DNA of 64,000 bases from the NCBI RefSeq assembly GCF_003116585.1, contig NZ_QEHM01000001.1, positions 186,001 through 250,000 on the forward strand, given 5' to 3'. A program made the position numbers and the translations under genes. The stretch is from Albibacillus kandeliae. Its GTDB lineage: Bacteria; Pseudomonadota; Alphaproteobacteria; Rhodobacterales; Rhodobacteraceae. Under the pieces are notes generated by a model. It made no database searches. It was given only the letters and a program-made list of their open reading frames with translations, and was not told the DNA's origin. Of this stretch, positions 24,503 to 33,100 are shown in pieces; positions within the stretch are counted from its first letter, which is position 1, and every line of letters begins with the position of its first letter.

Positions 24503-25918
24503 TCAGGCCGCGGTGCGGCCGATCCCCGATTTCTTCATCTGCTGGACCGCGATGGCATAGGGCGCCGGGGCCACTGTCGCGCGGACCTCGATCTGGCGGT
24601 GCCGTTCCACCTGCGGCTTCGCGGTGCCGCCGTCAGGTTCGCCCCAGACGATGGTGACCTGTGTTCCCGGTTCCGCATGGCTCTCATCGACCACGGCGAT
24701 GGAAAGTTGCTCGGCCTCGTTGCCGCTGTAGCCGCAGAAGCCGGACATGCCGATCCTGCGGCCCGCGCCGTCAAGGACCACGTCGGCCTGCGGGAAGCCA
24801 TAGGAGGCCACTGGCATCTCGAGGTACTTGCAGGGGGTGCCGGGCTGGTAGAGCGAGGTCTGGATCGCGGCGACATCTGCCTTGTTCCAGACCAGCGTCA
24901 CCTTGTGCCGCTTAGGCGCCTTCTCCATCGCTTCAAGAGCCGCACGCCCGACGAAGTCATGGTCAAAGCGGATCAGCCGCCCGAGGCCCATGTCGTAGGG
25001 GGTGAGGTAATAGTCCTCGATGGAGGTACCGACGTAACTGCCGCTCAGCTGGGCCTGTCCGGCCCAGGAGGTTGCGGGCAGCCATTCGCGGAACCCGCGG
25101 AGGTCCGGCGAGGTGTAGACCGCGGAGACCGGGTAGGCGAGCCAGCCGCCCTCGCTCGGGGTGCTGAAGTAGGCGAGCCTGCCCGCCTGTTTCAGACCGT
25201 GGGCGCGGCCCGCCTCCAGCAGCGCGGCGCGTACTTTGGCGCCATCGGCGTAGGGGCCGGAGAGTTCCACTCCCTTGTGACCTGCCATCCCGTGGCGCAG
25301 CGCCATGACTTCGCAGCCCGCGATGCGAACCTTTGCGGTGTTGAAGAACTTGATGTCCGGCGCGGTCCCCTCGACCACAGATTGAAAGATCGTCTCGGCG
25401 TTCGGCCCGTCCATGCCGAAGCGGAAGAAGGTGCGCCCCTCGGAATTGGCCGAGGTCTGGTAGTCGCGGGTGACCGTCACGTCGTATCCGCCGGTGACCG
25501 CGTTGTAGTGGACCCAGTCCTGGAGGTGCATTCCCGACACGAGTTCGAAGCTGTCTTCGGCGAGGTACTGCAGGACGGATTCGCCGATGACCTGGCCCTG
25601 CGGGTTGCAGGCGATGTACTGCTTGGCCTTGCCGGGACCGAAGTTCGAGAACCCGTTGATCCCGAGTTTCATCAGGAGCTTCAGCGCATCCGGCCCCTTG
25701 AGGAAGAGCTCCGGCATGTGGTGCGACTGGTCGAACAGAACCGCCGTCTCGCGCCATGCCCGCTGCTCGTCGCGCCAGTTGGTGAACTCGGCGGGCACCG
25801 GCGAGGGGCCGGGGCGGTTGCGGCTGTGCGGGGCCTGCGTCTCGTTGCGGAAATAGCTCACCAGATCCGGCTGCGCGTCGATCAGGTCCTGCAAGGATGC
25901 GGTACTGTCCAGCATCAT
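24503..25918 (-). CDS. Aminomethyltransferase-family THF-dependent aryl O-demethylase (LigM/DesA-like)
   Basis: A 471-residue GcvT-fold protein, the same length as Sphingobium LigM as remembered. It shares with LigM the strings FTNWRDEQRAWRETAVLFDQ, SHHMPELFLKGPDALKLL, GKAKQYI, LRHGMAG, IEDYYLTPYDMG and RFDHDFVGR. His66/His67 and Tyr250 (GRLAYFS) fall where LigM has His60 and the catalytic Tyr247. The position I align with LigM Arg122 is Met130 here. LigM and DesA move the methyl group of vanillate or syringate to THF, giving a catechol and 5-methyl-THF. Here metF and purU in the same operon would recycle the folate. It is the first gene of the operon and has LysR operator site E upstream. 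Confidence 0.88.
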   Translation of the reverse strand: MMLDSTASLQDLIDAQPDLVSYFRNETQAPHSRNRPGPSPVPAEFTNWRDEQRAWRETAVLFDQSHHMPELFLKGPDALKLLMKLGINGFSNFGPGKAKQYIACNPQGQVIGESVLQYLAEDSFELVSGMHLQDWVHYNAVTGGYDVTVTRDYQTSANSEGRTFFRFGMDGPNAETIFQSVVEGTAPDIKFFNTAKVRIAGCEVMALRHGMAGHKGVELSGPYADGAKVRAALLEAGRAHGLKQAGRLAYFSTPSEGGWLAYPVSAVYTSPDLRGFREWLPATSWAGQAQLSGSYVGTSIEDYYLTPYDMGLGRLIRFDHDFVGRAALEAMEKAPKRHKVTLVWNKADVAAIQTSLYQPGTPCKYLEMPVASYGFPQADVVLDGAGRRIGMSGFCGYSGNEAEQLSIAVVDESHAEPGTQVTIVWGEPDGGTAKPQVERHRQIEVRATVAPAPYAIAVQQMKKSGIGRTAA

Positions 25919-26019
25919 CGGTCTCTCTCCCTTCTGTCGGCCCCGACGCTGATCTGTCGCGTGGCGGGCCGTTCTCCTCAGTCTGTGCCGATCCTGCAGG
26001 ACGGGCGCTTGACCGAATA

Positions 26020-26056
26020 GATGGCATTAAGGAAAGGGTGATACGGTTTGGTTATC
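26020..26056 (-). promoter_or_regulatory. LysR-type operator, site E (ligM-like operon)
   Basis: On the minus strand GATAACCAAACCGTATC (26056-26040), a T-N11-A box with GATA/TATC arms, is followed after 3 bp by CTTTCCTTAATGCCATC (26036-26020). The 17+3+17 geometry with GAT...ATC and a final ATC equals sites A, B and D/C, although the inner bases differ. It lies about 100-140 bp upstream of the ligM-like start, directly downstream of its lysR. Confidence 0.65.
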
Positions 26057-26071
26057 GTGCCGAGGGCGATC

Positions 26072-26983
26072 TCAGGTCTGGTCGGCGTCGAAGTTCAACG
26101 CCGCGCGCTTGATCATGTCGGCAAAGTACTCGGCAAGGGGCGTCAGCGGCATGTCCATGCGCCGGACAAGGCAGATCCGCGTGCCCTGCATGGTCTCCTC
26201 CAGGTCGAGCACGTCGAACAGCGAGCGGTCGATCGGAGCGCTGAGCATGGTGCGCGGCAGGATCGTCAGCAGGTCGCTGTTGGCGACCGCGACCAGCGTG
26301 GTGGTGGCCGAGGTCGTGTTCATCACCACGTTCGGTGTGATCAGGCCCTGCGACAGGAAGGGCTGCGCGATATAGGCCTCGTTCGAGCGTTCCGAGAGGG
26401 TGGGGCGGACCCACTCCGCGTCGGTCAGTTCCGAGAGCTTCCGGCACTTGGCCAGCGGGTGACCCCGCCGCGCGATCACCACCCAGCGGTGATCGAAGAG
26501 CTTTTCGACGAGGTAGCGGGATTCGTGCGCGACATCGCGAAACGGCCCGACGCAGAAGTCGATCTGGCCCGAGAGGATCTGGGCCTCGACCGCGTGAAAG
26601 AAGGCTTCGGTGATCTTGAGGTTCGCCTGCGGATACCGCGCGCGAAAGCTGCGCACGGCGCGCGGCATCAGGGCAAAGGAGGACACGCCGGACATGGCGA
26701 CCGAGACCTCGCCGGTCATCTGGCCGTTCATCTGGTCGATTTCCTCGCGGGCGCGGCGCAGTTCCGACTGCACGGCGACCGCACGCCTGACAAAGGCGTC
26801 TCCCATCGCGGTCAGCCGTACCCCCTGCTGATGCCGTTCGAATAGGGGCACGCCGAGCTCGTGCTCGACCTCCCGGATGCTGCGCGTGATCGAGGGCTGG
26901 GCGATGCCGAGATGCCGGGCGGCGGCCCGGAGACTGCCGAACTCGGCGGCAGCGATGACGTCTCTCAGGTGTGTCAGCTTCAT
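26072..26983 (-). CDS. LysR-family transcriptional regulator of the O-demethylase operon
   Basis: A 303-residue LysR protein. The DNA-binding part reads MKLTHLRDVIAAAEFGSLRA and LGIAQPSITRSIREVEHELG, followed by the effector domain. The start at 26983 gives the canonical LysR N-terminus; a GTG at 27019 would add 12 untypical residues, and neither start has a clear Shine-Dalgarno. It lies 153 bp upstream of the ligM-like gene on the same strand. Its recognition helix resembles that of the LysR at 13326-14228, which fits the shared operator geometry. It likely activates the six-gene operon in response to a methoxyaromatic acid. Confidence 0.9.
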   Translation of the reverse strand: MKLTHLRDVIAAAEFGSLRAAARHLGIAQPSITRSIREVEHELGVPLFERHQQGVRLTAMGDAFVRRAVAVQSELRRAREEIDQMNGQMTGEVSVAMSGVSSFALMPRAVRSFRARYPQANLKITEAFFHAVEAQILSGQIDFCVGPFRDVAHESRYLVEKLFDHRWVVIARRGHPLAKCRKLSELTDAEWVRPTLSERSNEAYIAQPFLSQGLITPNVVMNTTSATTTLVAVANSDLLTILPRTMLSAPIDRSLFDVLDLEETMQGTRICLVRRMDMPLTPLAEYFADMIKRAALNFDADQT

Positions 26984-27620
26984 TGGGAGGGGGACGCTTC
27001 TATGGAGGGTTCGATACACGGGAGATCGGTCGGCTTTGTCACCTGGCCGGCGGCAAGCTGTCCGCTCCGCCAGTAGCGCGGCGCATTGTCCGCGCTGGTC
27101 CTGCCCGCGAAAAGTCTCATGCCTCGCTCCCTCAAGGTCGGGACAACTTGGAAGGAGCAGCGCCCAAGGTCAACGCCAGTCCCGTCGTCTCACGTGTGCC
27201 TGGCGGGGGGGAGTGAGCGCTCTTGGGTGGCATCGACCGCCAAGGACCAACAGAACTGGCCGACATTGGTGAGGCGCTCAGTCGAGTACGCCCGGTTCTG
27301 GTGCATCACCGAAATGTATACATCTGCCGTGCAGTAAACCCGGCTGGTCCGGCTGTCCCACGCCTTGAGCCTCCTCATCGAAACCGGTCTGCCGGTTGGT
27401 CTGATCGGAGCAAACTCCGGCTTTGCCTCGGCAGCCATGCTGTCGCGGACGCGTCATGTGCACCTCGGCATCCCCTTGATGGAAACGCGGCGCAGGTCGA
27501 AGAACTCCGTGGGGCACGTAAATGCTCAGGGTTCTGGAGGCTGTTGGCCCAAGCTCGGGTCGCGGACTGCTGGCGTGCTGCTGTCGGCCCGCGCGGCACA
27601 TGCGCACGCGCAGGGTGCCC
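26984..27620. other. Gene-poor gap between lysR and the cytochrome b561 gene
   Basis: About 640 bp with several overlapping short open frames on both strands but none with a recognisable family, good ribosome site or clear codon pattern. It could contain a decayed gene. I see no repeat, RNA gene or terminator that I can support. Confidence 0.5.
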
Positions 27621-28160
27621 TTACCCTCGCCACATCCGGCGCAACGCGCTGCCCGGACCGGTGCCATGTCGCAGCGCCCCGACGATATGCAGGAGCAGGA
27701 GCAGCATCAGCATTTTGGTCAGCACGCCGTGTGCGGCAAAACCCAGGTCGGAAAGGCTCTCGGATGGCGGAGCGATGGGCGGCACGGTCCAGTGATCGAA
27801 GTAGAGCGTGTCGATGCCGGTCGCAGAACTTGCCGCCCAGCCGGTAAGGGGGATCGCCAGCAGCAGCAGGTAGAGCGACCAGTGCACCGTTCTGGCGAGG
27901 TACAGCTCCCACGGATGCTGCATCGCGCGCAAGACCGGAGGCGGCGAGTAGCGGTGCCAGGCGAGGCGGACAAGGACGAGGACGAGAATTGTCAGCCCGA
28001 TGGATTTGTGCAGCCCGAAGAGCCAGAAGTTCGACAGGTCCGGCGTCATCCGGTCGATCCAGGTGCCGAGCCCGAGCATTCCGAGGATCGCCAGCGCGAT
28101 CCCCCAGTGCAGGACGCGGCTGAGAAGCCCGTAGCCTTCGGCGGTGTTTGCGAAACGCAT
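27621..28160 (-). CDS. Cytochrome b561 family protein
   Basis: A 179-residue four-helix membrane protein. Candidate heme-ligand histidines occur in RVLHWGIALAILG (about residue 18), LFGLHKSIGL, TVHWSLYLLLL and LLLLHIVGALRHG near the C-terminus, the arrangement seen in CybB-type cytochrome b561. It starts 3 bp after the YceI gene and is the last gene of the ECF sigma operon. CybB proteins can oxidise superoxide or quinol; pairing with YceI is common. The pairing suggests an envelope redox or isoprenoid-quinone role. Confidence 0.9.
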   Translation of the reverse strand: MRFANTAEGYGLLSRVLHWGIALAILGMLGLGTWIDRMTPDLSNFWLFGLHKSIGLTILVLVLVRLAWHRYSPPPVLRAMQHPWELYLARTVHWSLYLLLLAIPLTGWAASSATGIDTLYFDHWTVPPIAPPSESLSDLGFAAHGVLTKMLMLLLLLHIVGALRHGTGPGSALRRMWRG

Positions 28161-28163
28161 GTC

Positions 28164-28763
28164 CTAGTCCACCCGCACGATCCACGCGGTGATGTCGAGT
28201 TGCACCTCGTCACCGACCGCATCGGGCCACCCTGTCGCGCCGAAGGCACTGCGCTGGATTGCGCCGGTCAGACGGATGATCAGGTGGTCCAGATCGCCCG
28301 GATCGGATCCGACGGGGCGCGCGAAGACCGCGTAGAGCGAGACCGGCTGAGTCACGCCGCGCAGGGTCAGCGCGCCATCAATCACCGCGCCATTGCCACT
28401 GCGGCGAACCCGCGTGCTGCGAAAACCGATGGTGGGATGGCGGCGGGCGTCGAGCACTTTTGGTCCCTTCATCGCCTGTGCCGCGAAGGGAAAGCTCGCC
28501 ACAGCGCTGCGCACGTCGAGCGTGACACTCACGTTGCTGCGCGCTACGTCGCGAAAATCAAGCTCCAGATCGGCCGCCGAAACCGGGAAGTTCCCGGTGA
28601 TCTTGCTGTTGCCGAAATCGGTCGAGAATCCGACCTGCGAGCCCGAGCCGTCGAGCAGGTAGTGCGTCGCTGCGGACGCGGGCGCGACACTTAGGAGGGC
28701 CAGTACGAGTGCCAGCAGCGCGGCGCGCATCCTGCCATCTGGCGGGCGTCGGAGCGGTGTCAT
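28164..28763 (-). CDS. YceI family periplasmic protein
   Basis: A 199-residue exported protein with signal peptide region ALLALVLALLSVAPASA, then THYLLDGSGSQVGFSTDFGN, FDVRS-like strands and FRSTRVRRSGNGAVIDG. It ends with the beta-rich YceI lipocalin-like fold, which binds polyisoprenoid or quinone-like lipids. A GGAGG lies 8 bases before the ATG at 28763. It is followed directly by cytochrome b561 and preceded by the anti-sigma gene (80-bp gap). Confidence 0.9.
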   Translation of the reverse strand: MTPLRRPPDGRMRAALLALVLALLSVAPASAATHYLLDGSGSQVGFSTDFGNSKITGNFPVSAADLELDFRDVARSNVSVTLDVRSAVASFPFAAQAMKGPKVLDARRHPTIGFRSTRVRRSGNGAVIDGALTLRGVTQPVSLYAVFARPVGSDPGDLDHLIIRLTGAIQRSAFGATGWPDAVGDEVQLDITAWIVRVD

Positions 28764-28843
28764 GTCGGTCCTCCTCGGACATCGCGGGAGGTTGCGCTCC
28801 CGTTCGGATAGATTGCTGGGCGTGAATGCCCCGCGGTGCTGGC

Positions 28844-29611
28844 TCAGGTGCCGGTGATCTGCGCGTAGGCGTCGCGTGAAATGTCGTGCAGCCGGTCTCG
28901 GGTCAGGTCCCCGATGACCGCGCAGCCAAGGTTGTCATCGTACCACCAGTAACCGCGCACTGCGTCTCGCTGGGCGAACTGGAAGGCGGATTCCTCGCGT
29001 CCGGGCCCCGGCGCGACGTAGAGCACGAGTCGCCGCTGGTCGGCGTCGCTGTACATCAGCAACACGGCGGGCCCACTCGCGTCTGGCAATACCCGTCCGC
29101 CCATCAGGCTGAAGCCGTGCCTGCTGAGATCAGGCAGGACGATCCGTTCGCCAAGCCGGTTCGACAGCCAGTTGGTCAGGTGTGGTTCCTCGGAGGCGGC
29201 AACCTCGACAGGGTGCCTGCGCTCGACGGTATAGGTCGCGTAGGCGCGAAAGGCGGCACTGGCCAGCGCCTGATCGGGATCTGCGCCGCCGGTCAGCCGG
29301 CTCCCCACCGCGCCACCTGTTGCACCGATCGCCAGCAGCGCCACCACCGCCGCGATCCGGGCCCAGATCGTCGAGGTGCGCTCGCCACGGCGTTCGGCCC
29401 GCGCGATAACTTCGCGATGTCTTTCCGGCACCCGCTCGCGCGCCACTGGTTCGTAAAGGGCGCGCAGGGCCGCATCCTGTCGATCCCACTCGGCGAGGCT
29501 CTCGCGCAGCGCCGGATCCTCGGCTGTCATCGTGACCAGCCGCGCCCGGTCCGCTTCGTCGCCGTGGCGGAGGCGCAGGATACCTTCGTCTGAGCGGTCG
29601 GAAGTTGTCAC
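28844..29611 (-). CDS. Transmembrane anti-sigma factor
   Basis: A 255-residue protein whose start overlaps the sigma gene stop by 4 bp. The cytoplasmic N-terminus (about 1-82) is charged, followed by one transmembrane helix IAAVVALLAIGATGGAVG (about 86-104) and a periplasmic domain of about 150 residues. No zinc-binding HxxxCxxC motif is present, so it is not a classical ZAS protein. Position and topology make it the cognate anti-sigma factor that tethers the ECF sigma factor to the membrane. The periplasmic part may sense redox or envelope stress, as the operon encodes redox proteins. Confidence 0.85.
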   Translation of the reverse strand: MTTSDRSDEGILRLRHGDEADRARLVTMTAEDPALRESLAEWDRQDAALRALYEPVARERVPERHREVIARAERRGERTSTIWARIAAVVALLAIGATGGAVGSRLTGGADPDQALASAAFRAYATYTVERRHPVEVAASEEPHLTNWLSNRLGERIVLPDLSRHGFSLMGGRVLPDASGPAVLLMYSDADQRRLVLYVAPGPGREESAFQFAQRDAVRGYWWYDDNLGCAVIGDLTRDRLHDISRDAYAQITGT

Positions 29612-30120
29612 GTCTGCGATCCTTCGGTTCGGGGCGACCGGTGCTCGGGCCGGCCGGTCATTCCACGCAGCGCCGCCCTGGCCCGCGCGATCCGCGAGGC
29701 GACGGTGCCTTCGGGGACCGCGAGGATCCGGGCCGCCTCGGTGAGGGTCATTCCTTCGACGGCAACAAGCAGTAGGGCGGCGCGCTGATCGTCGGGCAGG
29801 CGCGCCATCGCCGCGTGGACCTCGCGCAGTGCCATCTGCGCGTCCTGCGGTGCGGGCTGCCCTGGGTCGGGAACGGCTTCGAACGGCACCAGTTGCGCCC
29901 GGCCACGGGCACTCCGGAGGCCATCGCGGAACCGGTTGAGCAGGATACGGAACAGCCAGCTTCGGACGTCGCCCTCGCCACGCCAGAACTGGCGCCGTGC
30001 CACGGCCCGTTCGAGACAGTCCTGAACGAGGTCTTCCGCGCGGTCACTGTCACGCACCAGCGCATGGGCATAGCGCCGGAGGGCAGGGATGGCGGTCTCG
30101 ATCTCGTCCAGGAGCGTCAT
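29608..30120 (-). CDS. ECF-type RNA polymerase sigma factor
   Basis: A 170-residue sigma-70 family protein with only regions 2 and 4. Region 2 contains DSDRAEDLVQDCLERAVARR and WLFRILLNRFRDGLR. Region 4 contains MARLPDDQRAALLLVAVEGM and LTEAARILAVPEGTVASRIA. It starts 12 bp after the COG4315 gene and overlaps the anti-sigma gene, so sigma and anti-sigma are translationally coupled. It probably transcribes its own operon from the GGGACAA/CGTC promoter at 30597-30622. Confidence 0.93.
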   Translation of the reverse strand: MTLLDEIETAIPALRRYAHALVRDSDRAEDLVQDCLERAVARRQFWRGEGDVRSWLFRILLNRFRDGLRSARGRAQLVPFEAVPDPGQPAPQDAQMALREVHAAMARLPDDQRAALLLVAVEGMTLTEAARILAVPEGTVASRIARARAALRGMTGRPEHRSPRTEGSQT

Positions 30121-30132
30121 TCGCGCCCTGCT

Positions 30133-30525
30133 TCAATTGGGCTTGGCAGCATGCCACACGCCGTTCACGCCGTCTCCGGTCACGTCACCCGGGGCCGTGT
30201 CCTTGATCCAAAGATAGAGCGGCTGGCCGTCATACGTCCACTGGATCTGCCCGTCGGACCGTTCGACCGTTGCGAACTCGCCCTCGGCCACCGCGCCATC
30301 CGGCGCCAGCAGCGGCGGCCAGTTCTCGGCGCACTTGTCGTAGCAGGCGGACTTCCCGCCCTCGTCCTTGTCGAAGGTGTAGAGGGTCATCCCCTTGGCA
30401 TCGGTCAGCACCATGCCCACCGACGTCTCGTGCTCCATGATGCCGGTCTCGGCCATCGCTCCGCCCGCACTCAACGCCGCGAAAATGCCGAGGCAGATCG
30501 CTGTCCGTATCTGTCTTGAACCCAT
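30133..30525 (-). CDS. COG4315-type secreted protein with Y-x4-D repeats
   Basis: A 130-residue exported protein. The signal peptide MGSRQIRTAICLGIFAALSA precedes the repeat LYTFDKDEGGKSACYDKCAE (note Cys pair CYDKC), NWPPLLAPDG and a second repeat YDGQPLYLWIKD. COG4315/'secreted repeat' proteins are found with redox stress systems. The start at 30525 has GGGAG upstream; a longer frame to 30576 lacks features. It is the first gene of the ECF operon. Confidence 0.85.
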   Translation of the reverse strand: MGSRQIRTAICLGIFAALSAGGAMAETGIMEHETSVGMVLTDAKGMTLYTFDKDEGGKSACYDKCAENWPPLLAPDGAVAEGEFATVERSDGQIQWTYDGQPLYLWIKDTAPGDVTGDGVNGVWHAAKPN

Positions 30526-30596
30526 GTCTTGTTCTCCCTGCCGACCAGCTGCGCCGGTCTTTGCCGGGCCGTCCACAGCGGACGACCTTTAGGAAA

Positions 30597-30622
30597 GACG
30601 TTGGCGCGCGAGAGTTTGTCCC
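30597..30622 (-). promoter_or_regulatory. Candidate ECF sigma autoregulatory promoter
   Basis: On the minus strand GGGACAA (30622-30616) and CGTC (30600-30597) are separated by 15 bp, the usual spacing and -10 core of ECF promoters. It lies about 70-100 bp upstream of the COG4315 start. No sequencing of transcripts is available, so the call is by pattern only. Confidence 0.45.
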
Positions 30623-30805
30623 GACTTTCTGAGCCTCTCACGCGACTGTGATGTGGAGGGTCAAGTGAGCCCGGGTTCCGATTGCCGATGGCGATTGCCT
30701 GCTTGCCGGGTGCCTCGGCCACCCGTCGCGCTATATTGACCTTGACGTCGTTGCTCGGGGCTTCGAGAACGAGCGCACAGCGAGAGTTGCATCAGGGATA
30801 GACCG

Positions 30806-33091
30806 ATGAAGTTTCACTTTCCAATCGTCATCATCGACGAGGATTTCCGGTCCGAGAATACCTCCGGCCTTGGCATTAGGGCACTGGCCGAAGCTATTGA
30901 AAAGGAAGGCTTCGAGGTGCTGGGCGCGACCAGTTATGGCGACCTGTCGCAATTCGCGCAGCAGCAGAGCCGCGCCTCGGCCTTTGTCCTCTCCATCGAC
31001 GACGAGGAGTTCACCCCGGGCCCGGACCTCGATCCGGCGGTGCTGAACCTGCGCAACTTCATCGAGGAGGTCCGGTCCAAGAACGAGGACGTGCCGATCT
31101 ATGTCTACGGCGAGACCAAAACATCGCGGCATCTGCCGAACAACGTCCTGCGCGAGTTGCACGGCTTCATCCACGCTTTCGAGGATACGCCCGAATTCGT
31201 CGCCCGCCACATCATCCGCGAGGCCAAGAACTACCTCGAATACATCCAGCCGCCCTTCTTCAAGGCGCTTCTCGATTATGCCGAAGACGGTTCCTACTCG
31301 TGGCATTGCCCCGGGCACTCGGGCGGCGTCGCCTTTCTGAAGTCGCCCATCGGGCAGATGTATCACCAGTTCTACGGCGAGAACATGCTGCGCGCGGACG
31401 TCTGCAACTCGGTCGAGGAACTCGGCCAGCTGCTGGATCACGACGGGGCCATCGGAGAATCGGAGAAGAACGCGGCGCGGATCTTCAACGCGGATCACTG
31501 CTACTTCGTCACCAACGGCACCTCGACCTCCAACAAGATGGTCTGGCATCACAACGTGGCCGCCGGTGACGTGGTGCTGGTCGACCGCAACTGCCACAAG
31601 TCGATCCTGCATGCGATCATCATGATCGGCGCGATCCCGATCTTCCTCAAGCCGACCCGCAACCACTGGGGCATCATCGGCCCCATCCAGCGATCGGAGT
31701 TCGAGCGCGAGTCGATCAAGGAGAAGATCCGCGCACATCCGCTGCTTGAAGGGGTCGATCCGGAGACGGTCAAGCCGCGCATCCTGTCCCTGACGCAATC
31801 GACCTACGACGGCGTTCTCTACAACACCGAAGTGGTGAAGGAACTGCTCGACGGCTACGTCGACACGTTGCATTTCGACGAGGCGTGGCTGCCGCACGCG
31901 GCCTTCCACCCCTTCTACGGCACCTATCATGCCATGGGTCGCAAACGGGGCCGGACCAAGCATTCGGTGACCTACGCGACGCAATCGGTGCACAAGCTGC
32001 TGGCCGGTATCAGCCAGGCCAGCCACATCCTCGTTCAGGACAGCGAAGAGACCAAGCTCGACCGGCACCTGTTCAACGAATCCTACCTGATGCACACCTC
32101 AACCAGCCCGCAGTACTCGATCATCGCAAGCTGCGATGTGGCGGCGGCCATGATGGAGCCCCCGGGCGGCACGGCGCTGGTCGAGGAGAGCCTCATGGAG
32201 GCGCTCGATTTCCGCCGCGCCATGCGGCAGGTCGACGAGGAATACGGCAACGACTGGTGGTTCAAGGTCTGGGGTCCGGATGACCTCGCCGAGGAAGGCG
32301 TCGGCCGCGCCAAGGACTGGGAGCTGAAGAAGACCGACAGCGAGGCCGTGGAAAGCTCGGGCGAAGACGCGTGGCACGGCTTTGGCGACATGGCGCGCGG
32401 CTTCAACATGCTCGACCCGATCAAGGCCACGATCATCACGCCGGGCCTGAACATCGACGGGCGGTTCGAGGAGAGCGGGATCCCGGCCTCCATCGTTTCG
32501 AAGTACCTCGCCGAGCACGGCGTCGTGGTAGAAAAGACCGGGCTCTACAGCTTCTTCATCATGTTCACCATCGGCATCACCAAGGGCCGCTGGAACACGC
32601 TTCTCGCCGCGCTCCAGCAGTGCAAGGACGATTACGACCGCAACCAGCCGCTGTGGCGCGTGATGCCGGAGTTCTGCGCCAAGCAGCCCCGGTACGAGCG
32701 CATGGGGCTGCGTGATCTGTCGCAGCACGTCCACCAGCTCTATGCCAAGTACGACGTGGCGCGGCTCTCGACCGAGATCTATCTCGGCGATCACCATCCG
32801 GCGATGTCGCCGACCGAGGCGTTTTCTCACATCGCGCGGCGCAAGACCCAGCGGGTGCCGATCGACGAGCTTGAGGGGCGCGTGACCACGAGCCTCGTGA
32901 CGCCTTACCCGCCGGGCATTCCGCTGCTGATCCCGGGCGAGGTTTTCAGCAAGGAGATCGTGGATTACCTCCGGTTCAACCGTGAATTCTCGCGCGAGTG
33001 TCCGGGCTTCGAGACCGACATTCACGGTCTGGTGCAGGAGCCGGGGGAGAACGGCGAGGTCATGTACTTCGCTGACTGCGTCGCAGAGTAG
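30806..33091 (+). CDS. Orn/Lys/Arg decarboxylase (PLP, fold type I)
   Basis: A 761-residue decarboxylase. The N-terminal wing domain (about 1-140) with FVLSIDDEEF is followed by the PLP core with WHCPGHSGGVAFLKSPIGQM, FVTNGTSTSNKMVWH, DRNCHKSILHAI, HFDEAWLPHAAFHPFY and the Schiff-base Lys397 in ATQSVHKLLAGISQAS. A C-terminal domain completes the protein. It fits the inducible Lys/Arg/Orn decarboxylase family, which makes cadaverine, agmatine or putrescine and consumes protons. The substrate is not resolved. No antiporter gene is adjacent, unlike classical acid-resistance systems. Confidence 0.93.
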   Translation: MKFHFPIVIIDEDFRSENTSGLGIRALAEAIEKEGFEVLGATSYGDLSQFAQQQSRASAFVLSIDDEEFTPGPDLDPAVLNLRNFIEEVRSKNEDVPIYVYGETKTSRHLPNNVLRELHGFIHAFEDTPEFVARHIIREAKNYLEYIQPPFFKALLDYAEDGSYSWHCPGHSGGVAFLKSPIGQMYHQFYGENMLRADVCNSVEELGQLLDHDGAIGESEKNAARIFNADHCYFVTNGTSTSNKMVWHHNVAAGDVVLVDRNCHKSILHAIIMIGAIPIFLKPTRNHWGIIGPIQRSEFERESIKEKIRAHPLLEGVDPETVKPRILSLTQSTYDGVLYNTEVVKELLDGYVDTLHFDEAWLPHAAFHPFYGTYHAMGRKRGRTKHSVTYATQSVHKLLAGISQASHILVQDSEETKLDRHLFNESYLMHTSTSPQYSIIASCDVAAAMMEPPGGTALVEESLMEALDFRRAMRQVDEEYGNDWWFKVWGPDDLAEEGVGRAKDWELKKTDSEAVESSGEDAWHGFGDMARGFNMLDPIKATIITPGLNIDGRFEESGIPASIVSKYLAEHGVVVEKTGLYSFFIMFTIGITKGRWNTLLAALQQCKDDYDRNQPLWRVMPEFCAKQPRYERMGLRDLSQHVHQLYAKYDVARLSTEIYLGDHHPAMSPTEAFSHIARRKTQRVPIDELEGRVTTSLVTPYPPGIPLLIPGEVFSKEIVDYLRFNREFSRECPGFETDIHGLVQEPGENGEVMYFADCVAE

Positions 33092-33100
33092 GGCGACACA

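Noticed and set aside
27020-27800. Several short open frames between lysR and cytochrome b561
   Set aside because: They overlap each other on both strands, lack ribosome sites and show no recognisable family.
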